Positions 25,048 through 33,499 of a stretch of 57,141 bases of DNA are shown in pieces. How positions within the stretch are numbered: position 1 is the first letter of the stretch; each line of letters begins with the position of its first letter. A program made the translations under genes and the position numbers. The notes beneath the pieces were generated by a model, which was not told where the DNA came from, searched no databases, and worked only from the letters and a program-made list of their open reading frames with translations. Origin of the DNA: Micromonospora sp. H61 (lineage in GTDB: Bacteria > Actinomycetota > Actinomycetes > Mycobacteriales > Micromonosporaceae); NCBI RefSeq assembly GCF_018070325.1, contig NZ_JAGPXY010000040.1:1-57141 (forward strand), written 5' to 3'.

Positions 25048-26478
25048 TCAGCCGACCGCGCCCTCCATCTGAAGCTCGATCAGACGGTTGAGCTCCAGGG
25101 CGTACTCCATCGGGAGCTCCTTGGCGATCGGCTCGATGAAGCCGCGCACGATCATGGCCATCGCCTCGTCCTCGCTCAGGCCCCGGCTCATCAGGTAGAA
25201 GAGCTGGTCGTCGCTGATCTTGGAGACGGTCGCCTCGTGACCCATCGACACGTCGTCCTCACGGATGTCGACGTACGGGTAGGTGTCCGAGCGGGAGATG
25301 GTGTCGACCAGCAGCGCGTCGCACTTGACAGTGCTCCGGCTGTGGTGCGAACCCTCCAGCACCTGCACCAGACCCCGGTACGAGGTGCGGCCGCCGCCAC
25401 GGGCGATCGACTTCGACACGATGGTCGAGGAGGTGTGCGGCGCGGCGTGCACCATCTTGGCGCCGGCGTCCTGGTGCTGACCCTCGCCGGCCATCGCCAC
25501 CGAGAGCACCTCGCCCTTGGCGTGCTCGCCGGTCATGTAGACCGCCGGGTACTTCATGGTCACCTTGGAGCCGATGTTGCCGTCGACCCACTCCATGGTC
25601 GCGCCCTCGTGGCAGACGGCGCGCTTGGTGACCAGGTTGTAGACGTTGTTCGACCAGTTCTGGATGGTCGTGTAGCGGCAGCGCGCGTTCTTCTTGACGA
25701 TGATCTCCACGACCGCGCTGTGCAGCGAGTCGGAGGAGTAGAGCGGCGCGGTGCAGCCCTCGACGTAGTGCACGTACGCACCCTCGTCGACGATGATCAG
25801 CGTCCGCTCGAACTGGCCCATGTTCTCGGTGTTGATCCGGAAGTAGGCCTGCAACGGGATCTCGACCTGCACGCCCTTCGGCACGTAGATGAACGAGCCA
25901 CCGGACCACACCGAGGTGTTCAGGGCGGCGAACTTGTTGTCGCCGACCGGGATCACCGTGCCGAAGTACTCCTTGAAGACGTCCTCGTGCTCGCGCAGCG
26001 CCGTGTCGGTGTCCAGGAAGAGAACGCCCTGCTCCTCAAGGTCCTCGCGGATCTTGTGGTAGACGACCTCCGACTCGTACTGCGCCGCGACACCGGCGAC
26101 CAGCCGCTGCTTCTCCGCCTCCGGGATGCCCAGCCGGTCGTAGGTGTTCTTGATGTCCTCGGGCAGGTCCTCCCAGCTGGTGGCCTGCTTCTCGGTCGAC
26201 CGCACGAAGTACTTGATGTTGTCGAAGTCGATCCCGGTGAGGTCCGCGCCCCAGGCCGGCATCGGCTTACGGCCGAACAGCCGCAGGCCCTTCAGCCGCA
26301 GGTCGAGCATCCACGCCGGCTCGCTCTTCTTGGCCGAGATGTCCCGCACCACCGCCTCGTTGATGCCGCGCTGGGCGACCGCCCCGGCGGCGTCCGGGTC
26401 GGACCAGCCGTACTCGTACCGGCCCAGGGCGGCGAGCTGCTCTTCCTGGGTCAGGGGCTGGACGATCTGCTCGGTCAT
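25048..26478 (-). CDS. sufB: SufB, main Fe-S scaffold protein
   Basis: 476 residues, no intein. N-terminal EEQLAALGRYEYGWSDPDAAGA, then the beta-helix (FIYVPKGVQVEIPLQAYFRIN, YVHYVEGCTAPLYSSDSLHSAVVEI), NARCRYTTIQNWSNNVYNLVTKRA, and the C-terminal HEATVSKISDDQLFYLMSRGLSEDEAMAMIVRGFIEP. The cysteines of EGCTAP and KCDALL are candidates for sulfur transfer. The ATG overlaps the sufR stop (ATGA). Confidence 0.95.
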   Translation of the reverse strand: MTEQIVQPLTQEEQLAALGRYEYGWSDPDAAGAVAQRGINEAVVRDISAKKSEPAWMLDLRLKGLRLFGRKPMPAWGADLTGIDFDNIKYFVRSTEKQATSWEDLPEDIKNTYDRLGIPEAEKQRLVAGVAAQYESEVVYHKIREDLEEQGVLFLDTDTALREHEDVFKEYFGTVIPVGDNKFAALNTSVWSGGSFIYVPKGVQVEIPLQAYFRINTENMGQFERTLIIVDEGAYVHYVEGCTAPLYSSDSLHSAVVEIIVKKNARCRYTTIQNWSNNVYNLVTKRAVCHEGATMEWVDGNIGSKVTMKYPAVYMTGEHAKGEVLSVAMAGEGQHQDAGAKMVHAAPHTSSTIVSKSIARGGGRTSYRGLVQVLEGSHHSRSTVKCDALLVDTISRSDTYPYVDIREDDVSMGHEATVSKISDDQLFYLMSRGLSEDEAMAMIVRGFIEPIAKELPMEYALELNRLIELQMEGAVG

Positions 26479-27275
26479 CTATCTGTCCTCACAGTGGTTA
26501 CGGGATTACCTGATTGAGCGCGGCCCGGCTGGGTCGGGATGTGCGTGGTGCACACCCCGTCGCCGTGCGCGATGGTGGCCAGACGCTGCACGTGGGTGCC
26601 GACCAGACGGGAGATGACCGCGGTCTCGGCCTCGCACAGCTGAGGAAACTCGGCGGCCACGTGCGCCACCGGGCAGTGGTGCTGACAGAGCTGGCCGCCG
26701 GAGGCGATCGTGGTCGCACTGGCAGCGTAACCCTCGCCGGTGAGCGCTGCGGCGAGTGCCTCGGCTCGGGCGAGAGGCTCGTCGCCAGCGTCCTCCATGG
26801 CCGTCCGACAACGGGACTCGAGAGCCGACACCTGCTCGGTGGCGAACGCCTCGACCGCGTCCGAACCGCCACTGCGGGCGATCCAGCGCAGCGCGGCGGT
26901 GGCCATGTTGTCGTAGTGGTGTGTGCCACAGCGGACCCGGGCGGCCTCGGTCAACAGGAACACCTTGGCCGGGCGCCCCCGACCGCGACTGCCCTGCACG
27001 GGCTGCTCGCGGGCGTACACGTCACCGTCCGCAAGCATCGCGTCGAGGTGCCGGCGGATCGCCGCCGGGCTGAGCCCGAGCGCCGCGCCAAGCTGCGCGG
27101 CGGTGGTGGCACCCTGCTCCAGCAGCAACTGGGTGACCCGATCCCGGGTGGAGACCTCGGCCGCCGCCGGGCCGGCGAGGCCGGCCGACGTGGTCACGGC
27201 AGGCGCGGAGGCGGACGCACCGAGGGCCGGTACGGCCGTCGGTTGGTGCCCGGAGAGCTCCGCCGCGTTTTTCAC
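26475..27275 (-). CDS. sufR: SufR, Fe-S-sensing repressor of the suf operon
   Basis: 266 residues. Winged helix at about 42-110 (RDRVTQLLLEQGATTAAQLGAALGLSPAAIRRHL) and a C-terminal cluster region with C197, C201 and C214 in LCQHHCPVAHVAAEFPQLC, the SufR ligand set. Holo-SufR binds its own promoter and represses suf when clusters are plentiful. GTG start sits 7 nt after TAACGT, a leaderless start. First gene of the operon and divergent from ctaA with about 116 nt between starts. Confidence 0.92.
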   Translation of the reverse strand: MKNAAELSGHQPTAVPALGASASAPAVTTSAGLAGPAAAEVSTRDRVTQLLLEQGATTAAQLGAALGLSPAAIRRHLDAMLADGDVYAREQPVQGSRGRGRPAKVFLLTEAARVRCGTHHYDNMATAALRWIARSGGSDAVEAFATEQVSALESRCRTAMEDAGDEPLARAEALAAALTGEGYAASATTIASGGQLCQHHCPVAHVAAEFPQLCEAETAVISRLVGTHVQRLATIAHGDGVCTTHIPTQPGRAQSGNPVTTVRTDR

Positions 27276-27282
27276 AACGCCA

Positions 27283-27288
27283 ACGTTA
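27283..27288 (-). promoter_or_regulatory. -10 box TAACGT of sufR, leaderless; overlaps palindrome
   Basis: Hexamer 7 nt from the sufR GTG. It overlaps the palindrome TTACGTAA (about 27286-27293 region), which lies where a SufR autorepressor would bind; whether this is its operator is unproven. Confidence 0.45.
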
Positions 27289-27378
27289 CGTAATTACCCG
27301 GAGGGTCGCAAACCCGGGCCCCGGTGATCCCAACCACCGAGCCGACGGAGTCGGACGAACCTCGATCACTACGGTGCG

Positions 27379-27384
27379 TAGGAT
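27379..27384 (+). promoter_or_regulatory. -10 box TAGGAT of ctaA, leaderless
   Basis: TAnnnT hexamer 7 nt before the GTG at 27392. It excludes the in-frame GTG at 27374, which would lie upstream of transcription start. Confidence 0.5.
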
Positions 27385-27391
27385 TTGCGCC

Positions 27392-28339
27392 GTGAACCGA
27401 ATCGTCCGTCCGGTCTCCGGCATCCTGCTGCGCCGCCTCGCGCTCGCCTCGATCATCGCGAACGTGGGCATCGTCGTCACCGGCGGGGCCGTCCGGTTGA
27501 CCGCCTCGGGCCTCGGCTGCCCCACCTGGCCCCGGTGCACCGACGATTCCTACGTCACCACGCCGGAGATGGGCGTGTACGGGGTCATCGAGTTCAGCAA
27601 CCGCATGTTGACCTTCGCGGTGGGTCTCATCGCGCTGGCCACCGTGCTGGCCGTACTGCTGCACCGGCCCCGCCGACCCGGGCTCCTCGCACTGGCCGTG
27701 GCGGTCTTCCTGGGCATCCCCGCCCAGGCGGTGATCGGCGGCATCACCGTGCTGACCAACCTCAACCCGTGGGTGGTCGGGCTGCACTTCCTCGCCTCGA
27801 TGGCCGTGATCGCCGCCGCGTACGCCCTGTGGCGACGAATCGGCGACCCCGACGGCCCGACAGTGGCCGTGGTGCCCGCACCGCTGCGCGCGCTGGCCCG
27901 GGTCACCACCGGCGTCACAGTCGCCGTGCTGGTCGTCGGCACGTGGGTCACCGGCAGCGGCCCGCACGCCGGCGACCACGGCGCCGCCCGCAACGGGCTC
28001 GACCCGGAGACCATCTCGCAGGTGCACGCGGACGGGGTCTTCCTGCTGATCGGCCTCTCGGTGGCGCTGATCTTCGCGTTCCGCGCCGTCGGTGCGCAGC
28101 GAGCCACCCGCGCCGCGATCATCCTGGTCGCCGTGGAGTTGGGTCAGGGTCTGATCGGGTTCGTGCAGTACTTCACCCACGTGCCGGCGCTCCTGGTCGG
28201 CGCACACATGCTCGGCTCCTGCCTGGTGCTGCTGGCCGCCCTGTCGGTGCAGTGGTCCACCCGGGAACGCCGCCCGGTCGCGCCGGCCCCCCAGGCCACC
28301 CCGACCGACGCCGCCGCCCCGGTACCAGTCACCGCCTGA
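27392..28339 (+). CDS. ctaA: CtaA/COX15 heme A synthase
   Basis: 315 residues, eight TM helices in two four-helix halves. The external Cys pair is GLGCPTWPRC (Cys-x6-Cys), and histidines in the helix starts VVGLHFLASM, SQVHADGVF and LLVGAHMLGS are the heme ligands. It oxidises the methyl of heme O to heme A for aa3 oxidase. The Pro/Ala-rich C-terminus is not conserved. The gene is monocistronic here, with a dispersed hairpin element 2 nt after the stop, and is divergent from sufR. Confidence 0.92.
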   Translation: MNRIVRPVSGILLRRLALASIIANVGIVVTGGAVRLTASGLGCPTWPRCTDDSYVTTPEMGVYGVIEFSNRMLTFAVGLIALATVLAVLLHRPRRPGLLALAVAVFLGIPAQAVIGGITVLTNLNPWVVGLHFLASMAVIAAAYALWRRIGDPDGPTVAVVPAPLRALARVTTGVTVAVLVVGTWVTGSGPHAGDHGAARNGLDPETISQVHADGVFLLIGLSVALIFAFRAVGAQRATRAAIILVAVELGQGLIGFVQYFTHVPALLVGAHMLGSCLVLLAALSVQWSTRERRPVAPAPQATPTDAAAPVPVTA

Positions 28340-28341
28340 CA

Positions 28342-28381
28342 GGTTGTAGTGGCCACAGACGGCCCAGAAGCCACCACAACC
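28342..28381. repeat. dispersed palindromic element, family A copy 2
   Basis: Arms GGTTGTAGTGGC (28342-28353) and GCCACCACAACC (28370-28381), 12 bp with one mismatch, followed by a tail ending GCGCGATCTTGCC. Related to copies at 19518-19568 and around 50934-50968. It begins 2 nt after the ctaA stop, between convergent genes. Confidence 0.65.
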
Positions 28382-28464
28382 ACGATGTTGCGCGATCTTG
28401 CCGGTGGCGGCGCGGACGCACGGCGGCGCCGGCGGCCGTTCGGGGGTGCTTGTTGTGCGAGGGG

Positions 28465-29385
28465 TCAGGCGTTGCGGGCCAGGTGGGTGGTGATCGCGGT
28501 GGCGAGGCGGTCGGGGGCGCCGTCCGCGTACCCGATGAAGAGCGACGGCTCGGTCAGCTCCAGCTCGACCAGGACCGGCTCGCCGTCCAGGCCGGGGATC
28601 AGGTCGACCCGGGCGTAGAGCAGCTGTCGGGTGCCGCCGGGCACCGTCGCGAGGGTCTGCTCGGCCACCGCCAGCTGTTCGGGGCGGGCGGTGCGGGCGG
28701 TGATCTCCTCGGCCTTGTAGAGCCCGTCCGGGCCGAGGTCCGGCCCGGACAGCATCGGGCCCTTGCGGATCGCGTGGCTGAACCTGAGCCCGTCGGTGCC
28801 GGCCAGGAAGAGCAGGGCCGTCTCGCCCTCGGTGTCGACGGCCCGCAGGTACGGCTGGACCATGGTGACCCGGCCGGCGTCGGAGAGCCGGCGAACGTGT
28901 GCGGCCGCCAGGTCCCGGTGCTCCGGGTCGGCCAGGTCGTACCGGCCGGTGTCCTGGCTGCCGGCACTGACCGCGGGCTTGAGCACGTACTCGCCGGTCT
29001 CGGCGGGCAGCTGCCAGCTCTCCCCCGGCTCGATCCATGACGTCGGCACGGTCGGCACTCCGGCGGCGCTCAGCTCGGCGAGATAGCGCTTGTCGGTGTT
29101 CCAGCGGACCACGTCTGCCGGGTTGACCAGCGTCGGCACGGTGGCCGCCCAGGACACGAACTCGTCGCGGCGCAGCGCGTAGTCCCAGGGTGAGCGGAGC
29201 ACGACCAGGTCGTAGGACGACCAGTCGACGTCGGAGTCGTCCCAGATGACGGTCTGGACGGCGACGCCACGGGCGGCGAGCGGGGCCAGGACCAGCCGGT
29301 CGTCCGGGTCGAGGTCGGCCAGGTCGGAGCAGGTGACGAGAGCGACCCGGGGTTCCCCCCGGGTCGACTGGTGATATGTGGTCAA
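28465..29385 (-). CDS. ATP-grasp domain protein
   Basis: 306 residues starting at TTG 29385 (no ATG or GTG fits before VALVTCSDL). N-terminal pre-ATP-grasp fold LVTCSDLADLDPDDRLVLAPLAARG and SPWDYALRRDEF; ATP-grasp signatures PTSWI, EYVLKPAVSAGSQDT (Lys of the ATP-binding strand) and VDLIPGLDGEPVLVELELTEPSLF (metal-binding Glu). Such proteins ligate carboxylates to amines or thiols. The partner substrate is unknown; relatives are annotated as RimK-like or glutathione-synthase-like. It follows the small gene upstream by 13 nt and is likely co-transcribed. Confidence 0.8.
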   Translation of the reverse strand: MTTYHQSTRGEPRVALVTCSDLADLDPDDRLVLAPLAARGVAVQTVIWDDSDVDWSSYDLVVLRSPWDYALRRDEFVSWAATVPTLVNPADVVRWNTDKRYLAELSAAGVPTVPTSWIEPGESWQLPAETGEYVLKPAVSAGSQDTGRYDLADPEHRDLAAAHVRRLSDAGRVTMVQPYLRAVDTEGETALLFLAGTDGLRFSHAIRKGPMLSGPDLGPDGLYKAEEITARTARPEQLAVAEQTLATVPGGTRQLLYARVDLIPGLDGEPVLVELELTEPSLFIGYADGAPDRLATAITTHLARNA

Positions 29386-29398
29386 TTCAGCTGTCTGT

Positions 29399-29734
29399 TC
29401 AGCGGGCCATCGTGCGCCGGGCCATCGACCGCCAGAGGTCGTTGCTCGGACGCATCTGGTCCATGAGTTCACGCTCCCAGGCGTTCTCGACGGTGACTCC
29501 CGCCTTGGCGCACGCCTCGCGGGCGGTGACGGTGTCGTCGGCGAACTGGTCGCCCCACTCGCCGTCGGAACCCACCAGGACGATCCGCGCGCCACGCTTG
29601 CCGACGTACTCGATGACCGCCTTCGCGCCGCCGTGTCCGGCCGCGAACGCCTTGAGGCCCGCGACCAGGCCTTGGGGCGCCTGCTCGTCGGCGGTCTGCT
29701 CGGCCGTCAGCGTCGTATCGGAACCATCTGCCAT
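29399..29734 (-). CDS. conserved hypothetical protein
   Basis: 111 residues, soluble. IEYVGKRGARIVLVGSDGEWGDQFADDTVTAREACAKAGVTV looks like a Rossmann-type beta-alpha unit; the C-terminus ELMDQMRPSNDLWRSMARRTM is amphipathic. I do not recognise a named domain. ATG start is 7 nt after TAGGCT. It is the first gene of a probable two-gene unit with the ATP-grasp protein. Confidence 0.65.
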   Translation of the reverse strand: MADGSDTTLTAEQTADEQAPQGLVAGLKAFAAGHGGAKAVIEYVGKRGARIVLVGSDGEWGDQFADDTVTAREACAKAGVTVENAWERELMDQMRPSNDLWRSMARRTMAR

Positions 29735-30125
29735 GACGCGAAGCCTAAGCAGAGTCGCACCCCGTCGGGCGAGAACCATGAACGTTTTGTGATGCCAATT
29801 ACCTACAGGTTTAAGGACGACCACAGGTTTCCTGTCCGTTTATTTACCGACTTTTGCGCTCAAAGCACGTCGGGAAATCGCCCTCGAACCACCCCAGGTT
29901 GAGCCGATCCGACTCATGCTGAAAGTTACTCTGATGTGACGTTAAACCCGGACAACTCATCCACGTCCATGATTAGTCAGGAGATCATCGGCGCCATTCG
30001 GCGACCGGCCGAGCCGCGGCGCGCAGGGATGCCGCGGAGCGCGTGGGAGCCGACAGCCAACGAAGCCGACAGGCGGAGGCCACTGCCTCGGACGTGAAGG
30101 ACAGAGCCGGGCCGTGCGAGACGGG
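29735..30125. other. 391-nt AT-richer intergenic region
   Basis: Between the ctaB stop and the start of the hypothetical gene. It is clearly richer in A/T than its surroundings at 29790-29990 and holds two small hairpins: ACAGG-ttt-CCTGT at 29823-29835 and a TTTTG/CAAA stem near 29853-29866 nested in CGAC/GTCG. A -10 box TAGGCT at 29742-29747 drives the minus gene. No convincing ORF. A small RNA or a foreign insertion scar are possibilities. Confidence 0.5.
29742..29747 (-). promoter_or_regulatory. -10 box TAGGCT of hypothetical gene, leaderless
   Basis: TAnnnT hexamer 7 nt before the ATG at 29734 without an intervening ribosome-binding sequence. Confidence 0.45.
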
Positions 30126-31079
30126 TCAGATCAGCGCGTCGAGCGCGACGGCCACGAAGACGATCGTCAGGTACGTCGTCGACCAGTGGAACAGCCGCAT
30201 CGGCTTGACCGCCTCGCCGCGCGTGGCGCGCCGGCAGAGCCGGTGTGCCTCGACCACGAAGATGGCACCCACCACCAGCGTCGGCACCCCGTAGATCGCG
30301 CTGAGCCCCAGCGGCCAGACGGCCAGGGAGGTGAGCACCGTGAGCCACGCGAAGATCAGGATCTCGGCGTTCACCCGGCGGATCGAGGCCACCACAGGCA
30401 GCATCGGGATGCCGGCCCGGGCGTAGTCGTCCTTGTACTTCATGGCGAGCGGGTAGAAGTGCGGCATCTGCCAGAAGAAGACCACGGCGAAGAGCCCCCA
30501 GGCGGCCGGCGCCAGGGAGCCGGTCACCGCAGCCCAACCGATCAGGACCGGCGCCGCTCCGCAGGCGCCGCCCCAGAAGGTGTTCGTCGGGGTGGAACGC
30601 TTGAGCCACAGGGTGTAGACGAGGTCGTAGTAGGCGATCGCGGCAAGGGTCAGCCCGGCGGCCAGCAGGTTGGTGAACGCCGCCATCAGGGCCACCGACA
30701 CCGCCGCCAGCACCAAACCGAAGATCAGCGCGCTTCGCGGCGACACGGTGTGCGCCGGCAGCGGCCGACGCTTGGTCCGCCGCATCAGCTGGTCGATGTC
30801 GCGGTCGATGTAGCAGTTGAGGACGCTGGCCGCGCCGGCGGCGAGCGAGCCGCCGATCAGGACGATGGCCATCAGCCACAGCGACGGCAGCCCGCCCTCG
30901 GCGAGCATCATCGCCGGGATGGTGGTGACCAGCAGCAACTCGACGATCCGCGGCTTGGTGAGCGCCACGTACGCCGACAGGACCGCGCGTACGTCCCGCC
31001 GGGCCACCGGGCCCTCGGCCGCCCGCGCCGGGTGTGGCCCGGCCGGGTTGCTCGCGGGGCGCTCGGTGATCATGCTCAC
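30126..31079 (-). CDS. ctaB: CtaB protoheme IX farnesyltransferase (heme O synthase)
   Basis: 317 residues from GTG 31079, preferred over ATG 31073 because GGAAGGTGG lies 6 nt before it. UbiA-type prenyltransferase with eight to nine TM helices. Motif 1 NCYIDRDIDQLMRRTKRRPLP and motif 2 YDLVYTLWLKR supply the Asp and Lys/Arg residues for farnesyl diphosphate and Mg2+. Makes heme O, the substrate of CtaA encoded about 2 kb away. Divergent from tkt, the classic actinobacterial neighbour. Confidence 0.93.
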   Translation of the reverse strand: MSMITERPASNPAGPHPARAAEGPVARRDVRAVLSAYVALTKPRIVELLLVTTIPAMMLAEGGLPSLWLMAIVLIGGSLAAGAASVLNCYIDRDIDQLMRRTKRRPLPAHTVSPRSALIFGLVLAAVSVALMAAFTNLLAAGLTLAAIAYYDLVYTLWLKRSTPTNTFWGGACGAAPVLIGWAAVTGSLAPAAWGLFAVVFFWQMPHFYPLAMKYKDDYARAGIPMLPVVASIRRVNAEILIFAWLTVLTSLAVWPLGLSAIYGVPTLVVGAIFVVEAHRLCRRATRGEAVKPMRLFHWSTTYLTIVFVAVALDALI

Positions 31080-31345
31080 GGATTGCCACCTTCCGGCATC
31101 GGGCACGGGGAGATCGGATCGGCCGGGACCGCACGGGTCCGCATACCGCCCCACACACTACGCGTCGTCGTTTTGGCTGCCCGGCCGACCCGACAACGGT
31201 GCGGGCCGTCACACCACAGGGTTGAACCGAGCATCCGGATGGTCACGTAGCGCACACCATGCGCAGATCCCCGGGCGCGCGTTTAGGGACGCTCGATAAG
31301 GTCATCGGTGAGGGTTCCGCCCATCTGCCGAGGAGCACAACCATC

Positions 31346-33484
31346 GTGGCTGTTAAACGACCCGAGCACTCCGCACTGAACTGGTCCGACCTCGATCGCC
31401 GGGCCGTAGATACCGTCCGCGTGCTGGCCATGGACGCCGTAGAGAAATCCGGCAACGGCCACCCGGGCACCGCGATGAGCCTCGCGCCCGCGGCGTACCT
31501 CCTCTTCAACCGCGTCATGCGGCACAACCCGGCCGACCCGAACTGGCCCGGCCGCGACCGGTTCGTGCTCTCCGCCGGGCACTCCAGCCTGACGCTCTAC
31601 ATCCAGCTGTTCCTCTCCGGTTACCCGCTGAGCCTGGACGACCTCAAGTCGCTGCGGCAGTGGGGCTCGCAGACGCCGGGGCACCCCGAGCACGGGCACA
31701 CGCCGGGCGTGGAGACCACCACCGGCCCGCTCGGGCAGGGTCTGGGCAACGCGGTCGGCATGGCCATGGCGGCCCGCCGCGAGCGCGGCCTGTTCGACCC
31801 CGAGGCCGAGCTCGGCGCGTCCGTCTTCGACCACGACATCTGGTGCATCGTCTCCGACGGTGACATCGAGGAGGGCATCAGCCACGAGGCCAGCGCCCTC
31901 GCCGGGCACCAGCAACTGGGCAACCTCACGGTGATCTACGACGACAACGAGATCTCCATCGAGGACGACACCCGGATCGCCAAGAGCGAGGACGTGGCCG
32001 CCCGCTACGAGGCGTACGGCTGGCACGTGCAGACCGTCGACTGGCGCAGCGGCGACGCCGACCAGGGCGACTACCACGAGGACGCCGAGGCGCTGTACGC
32101 CGCGCTGGTGGCCGCCAAGGCGGAGACCGGCCGCCCCTCGTTCATCGCGCTGCGCACCATCATCGGCTGGCCCGCGCCCAACAAGCAGAACACCGGCAAG
32201 ATCCACGGCTCGGCGCTCGGCGCCGACGAGGTGAAGGCCACCAAGCGGATCCTCGACTTCGACCCGGAGCAGACCTTCCAGGTCGACGAGGAGGTGCTCA
32301 GCCACGCCCGCACGGTGATGGGCCGCGGCTCCGACGCCCAGCAGAAGTGGACCACCGCGTTCGACGCCTGGAAGAAGGCCAACCCGGAGCGCACCGCGCT
32401 CTACGAGCGGCTGGCTGGTCACGTACTCCCCGACGGCTGGACCGACGCGTTGCCGGTCTTCCCCGCGGACGCCAAGGGGGTGGCCACCCGAGCCGCCTCC
32501 GGCAAGGTGCTGGAGGCGCTCGCGCCGGTGCTGCCGGAGCTGTGGGGCGGCTCGGCCGACCTGGCCGAGAGCAACAACACCACGATGAAGGGCGAACCGT
32601 CGTTCATCCCGGCCGCGCACGCCACCAAGGACTTCCCCGGCCACGAGTACGGCCGCACGCTGCACTTCGGCATCCGTGAGCACGCCATGGGCGCGATCCT
32701 CAACGGCATCGCCCTGCACGGTGGCACCCGCCCGTACGGCGGCACGTTCCTGGTCTTCAGCGACTACATGCGTCCGTCAGTGCGGCTGGCCGCGCTGATG
32801 AAGCTGCCGGTGACCTACGTCTGGACGCACGACTCGATCGGCCTCGGCGAGGACGGCCCGACCCACCAGCCGGTGGAGCACCTGACCGCGCTGCGCGCCA
32901 TCCCGGGCCTGGACGTGGTCCGTCCGGCGGACGCCAACGAGACCGCCTGGGCCTGGCGGCAGGCGCTGGAGCACACCGACCGGCCGACCGCCCTGGCGCT
33001 GAGCCGTCAACCGCTGCCGACCATGGACCGCGACGTCCTGGGCAGCGCGGAGGGCGTGGCCAAGGGCGGGTACGTGCTGGCCGAGGCGTCCAACGGCAAG
33101 CCTCAGGTGATCATCGTCGGCACCGGTTCCGAGGTGCAGCTCTGCCTGACCGCCCGGGAGCGGCTGGAGGCCGACGGCACCCCGACCCGGGTCGTCTCGA
33201 TGCCCTGCCAGGAGTGGTTCTACGAGCAGGACGAGGCGTACCGGGAGTCGGTGCTCCCGCGCGGGGTAAAGGCACGGGTGAGCGTGGAGGCGGGCATCGC
33301 GATGTCCTGGCGCGGAGTCGTCGGTGACCTGGGCGAGAGCGTGAGCCTGGAGCACTACGGAGCGAGCGCCCCGCACACCGTGCTCTTCGAGCAGTTCGGG
33401 TTCACCCCCGACCGGATCGTGGCGGCAGCACACGCCTCGCTGGCCCGGGTGGGCGACATCACCGGTTTCACGACCGGCAACTGA
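31346..33484 (+). CDS. tkt: transketolase
   Basis: 712 residues from GTG 31346, 10 nt after GAGGAG. ThDP/Mg2+ motif IVSDGDIEEGISHEASALAG-type stretch, His of GNGHPGTAMS and TPGHPEHGHTPGVE, pyrimidine-domain GIREHAMGAILNG and the C-terminal domain VIIVGTGSEVQLCL. Exchanges two-carbon units between ketoses and aldoses in the cytosol. First gene of tkt-tal-pgi-zwf-opcA-pgl, with its own 266-nt upstream region shared with ctaB. Confidence 0.96.
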   Translation: MAVKRPEHSALNWSDLDRRAVDTVRVLAMDAVEKSGNGHPGTAMSLAPAAYLLFNRVMRHNPADPNWPGRDRFVLSAGHSSLTLYIQLFLSGYPLSLDDLKSLRQWGSQTPGHPEHGHTPGVETTTGPLGQGLGNAVGMAMAARRERGLFDPEAELGASVFDHDIWCIVSDGDIEEGISHEASALAGHQQLGNLTVIYDDNEISIEDDTRIAKSEDVAARYEAYGWHVQTVDWRSGDADQGDYHEDAEALYAALVAAKAETGRPSFIALRTIIGWPAPNKQNTGKIHGSALGADEVKATKRILDFDPEQTFQVDEEVLSHARTVMGRGSDAQQKWTTAFDAWKKANPERTALYERLAGHVLPDGWTDALPVFPADAKGVATRAASGKVLEALAPVLPELWGGSADLAESNNTTMKGEPSFIPAAHATKDFPGHEYGRTLHFGIREHAMGAILNGIALHGGTRPYGGTFLVFSDYMRPSVRLAALMKLPVTYVWTHDSIGLGEDGPTHQPVEHLTALRAIPGLDVVRPADANETAWAWRQALEHTDRPTALALSRQPLPTMDRDVLGSAEGVAKGGYVLAEASNGKPQVIIVGTGSEVQLCLTARERLEADGTPTRVVSMPCQEWFYEQDEAYRESVLPRGVKARVSVEAGIAMSWRGVVGDLGESVSLEHYGASAPHTVLFEQFGFTPDRIVAAAHASLARVGDITGFTTGN

Positions 33485-33499
33485 GGGAGCGTGGATGGC

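Noticed and set aside
27374..27391. Earlier GTG for ctaA
   Set aside because: It lies upstream of the -10 box that predicts transcription start at 27392.
29977..31212. 411-residue frame opposite reading of ctaB
   Set aside because: Out-of-frame shadow of a prenyltransferase with intact motifs.
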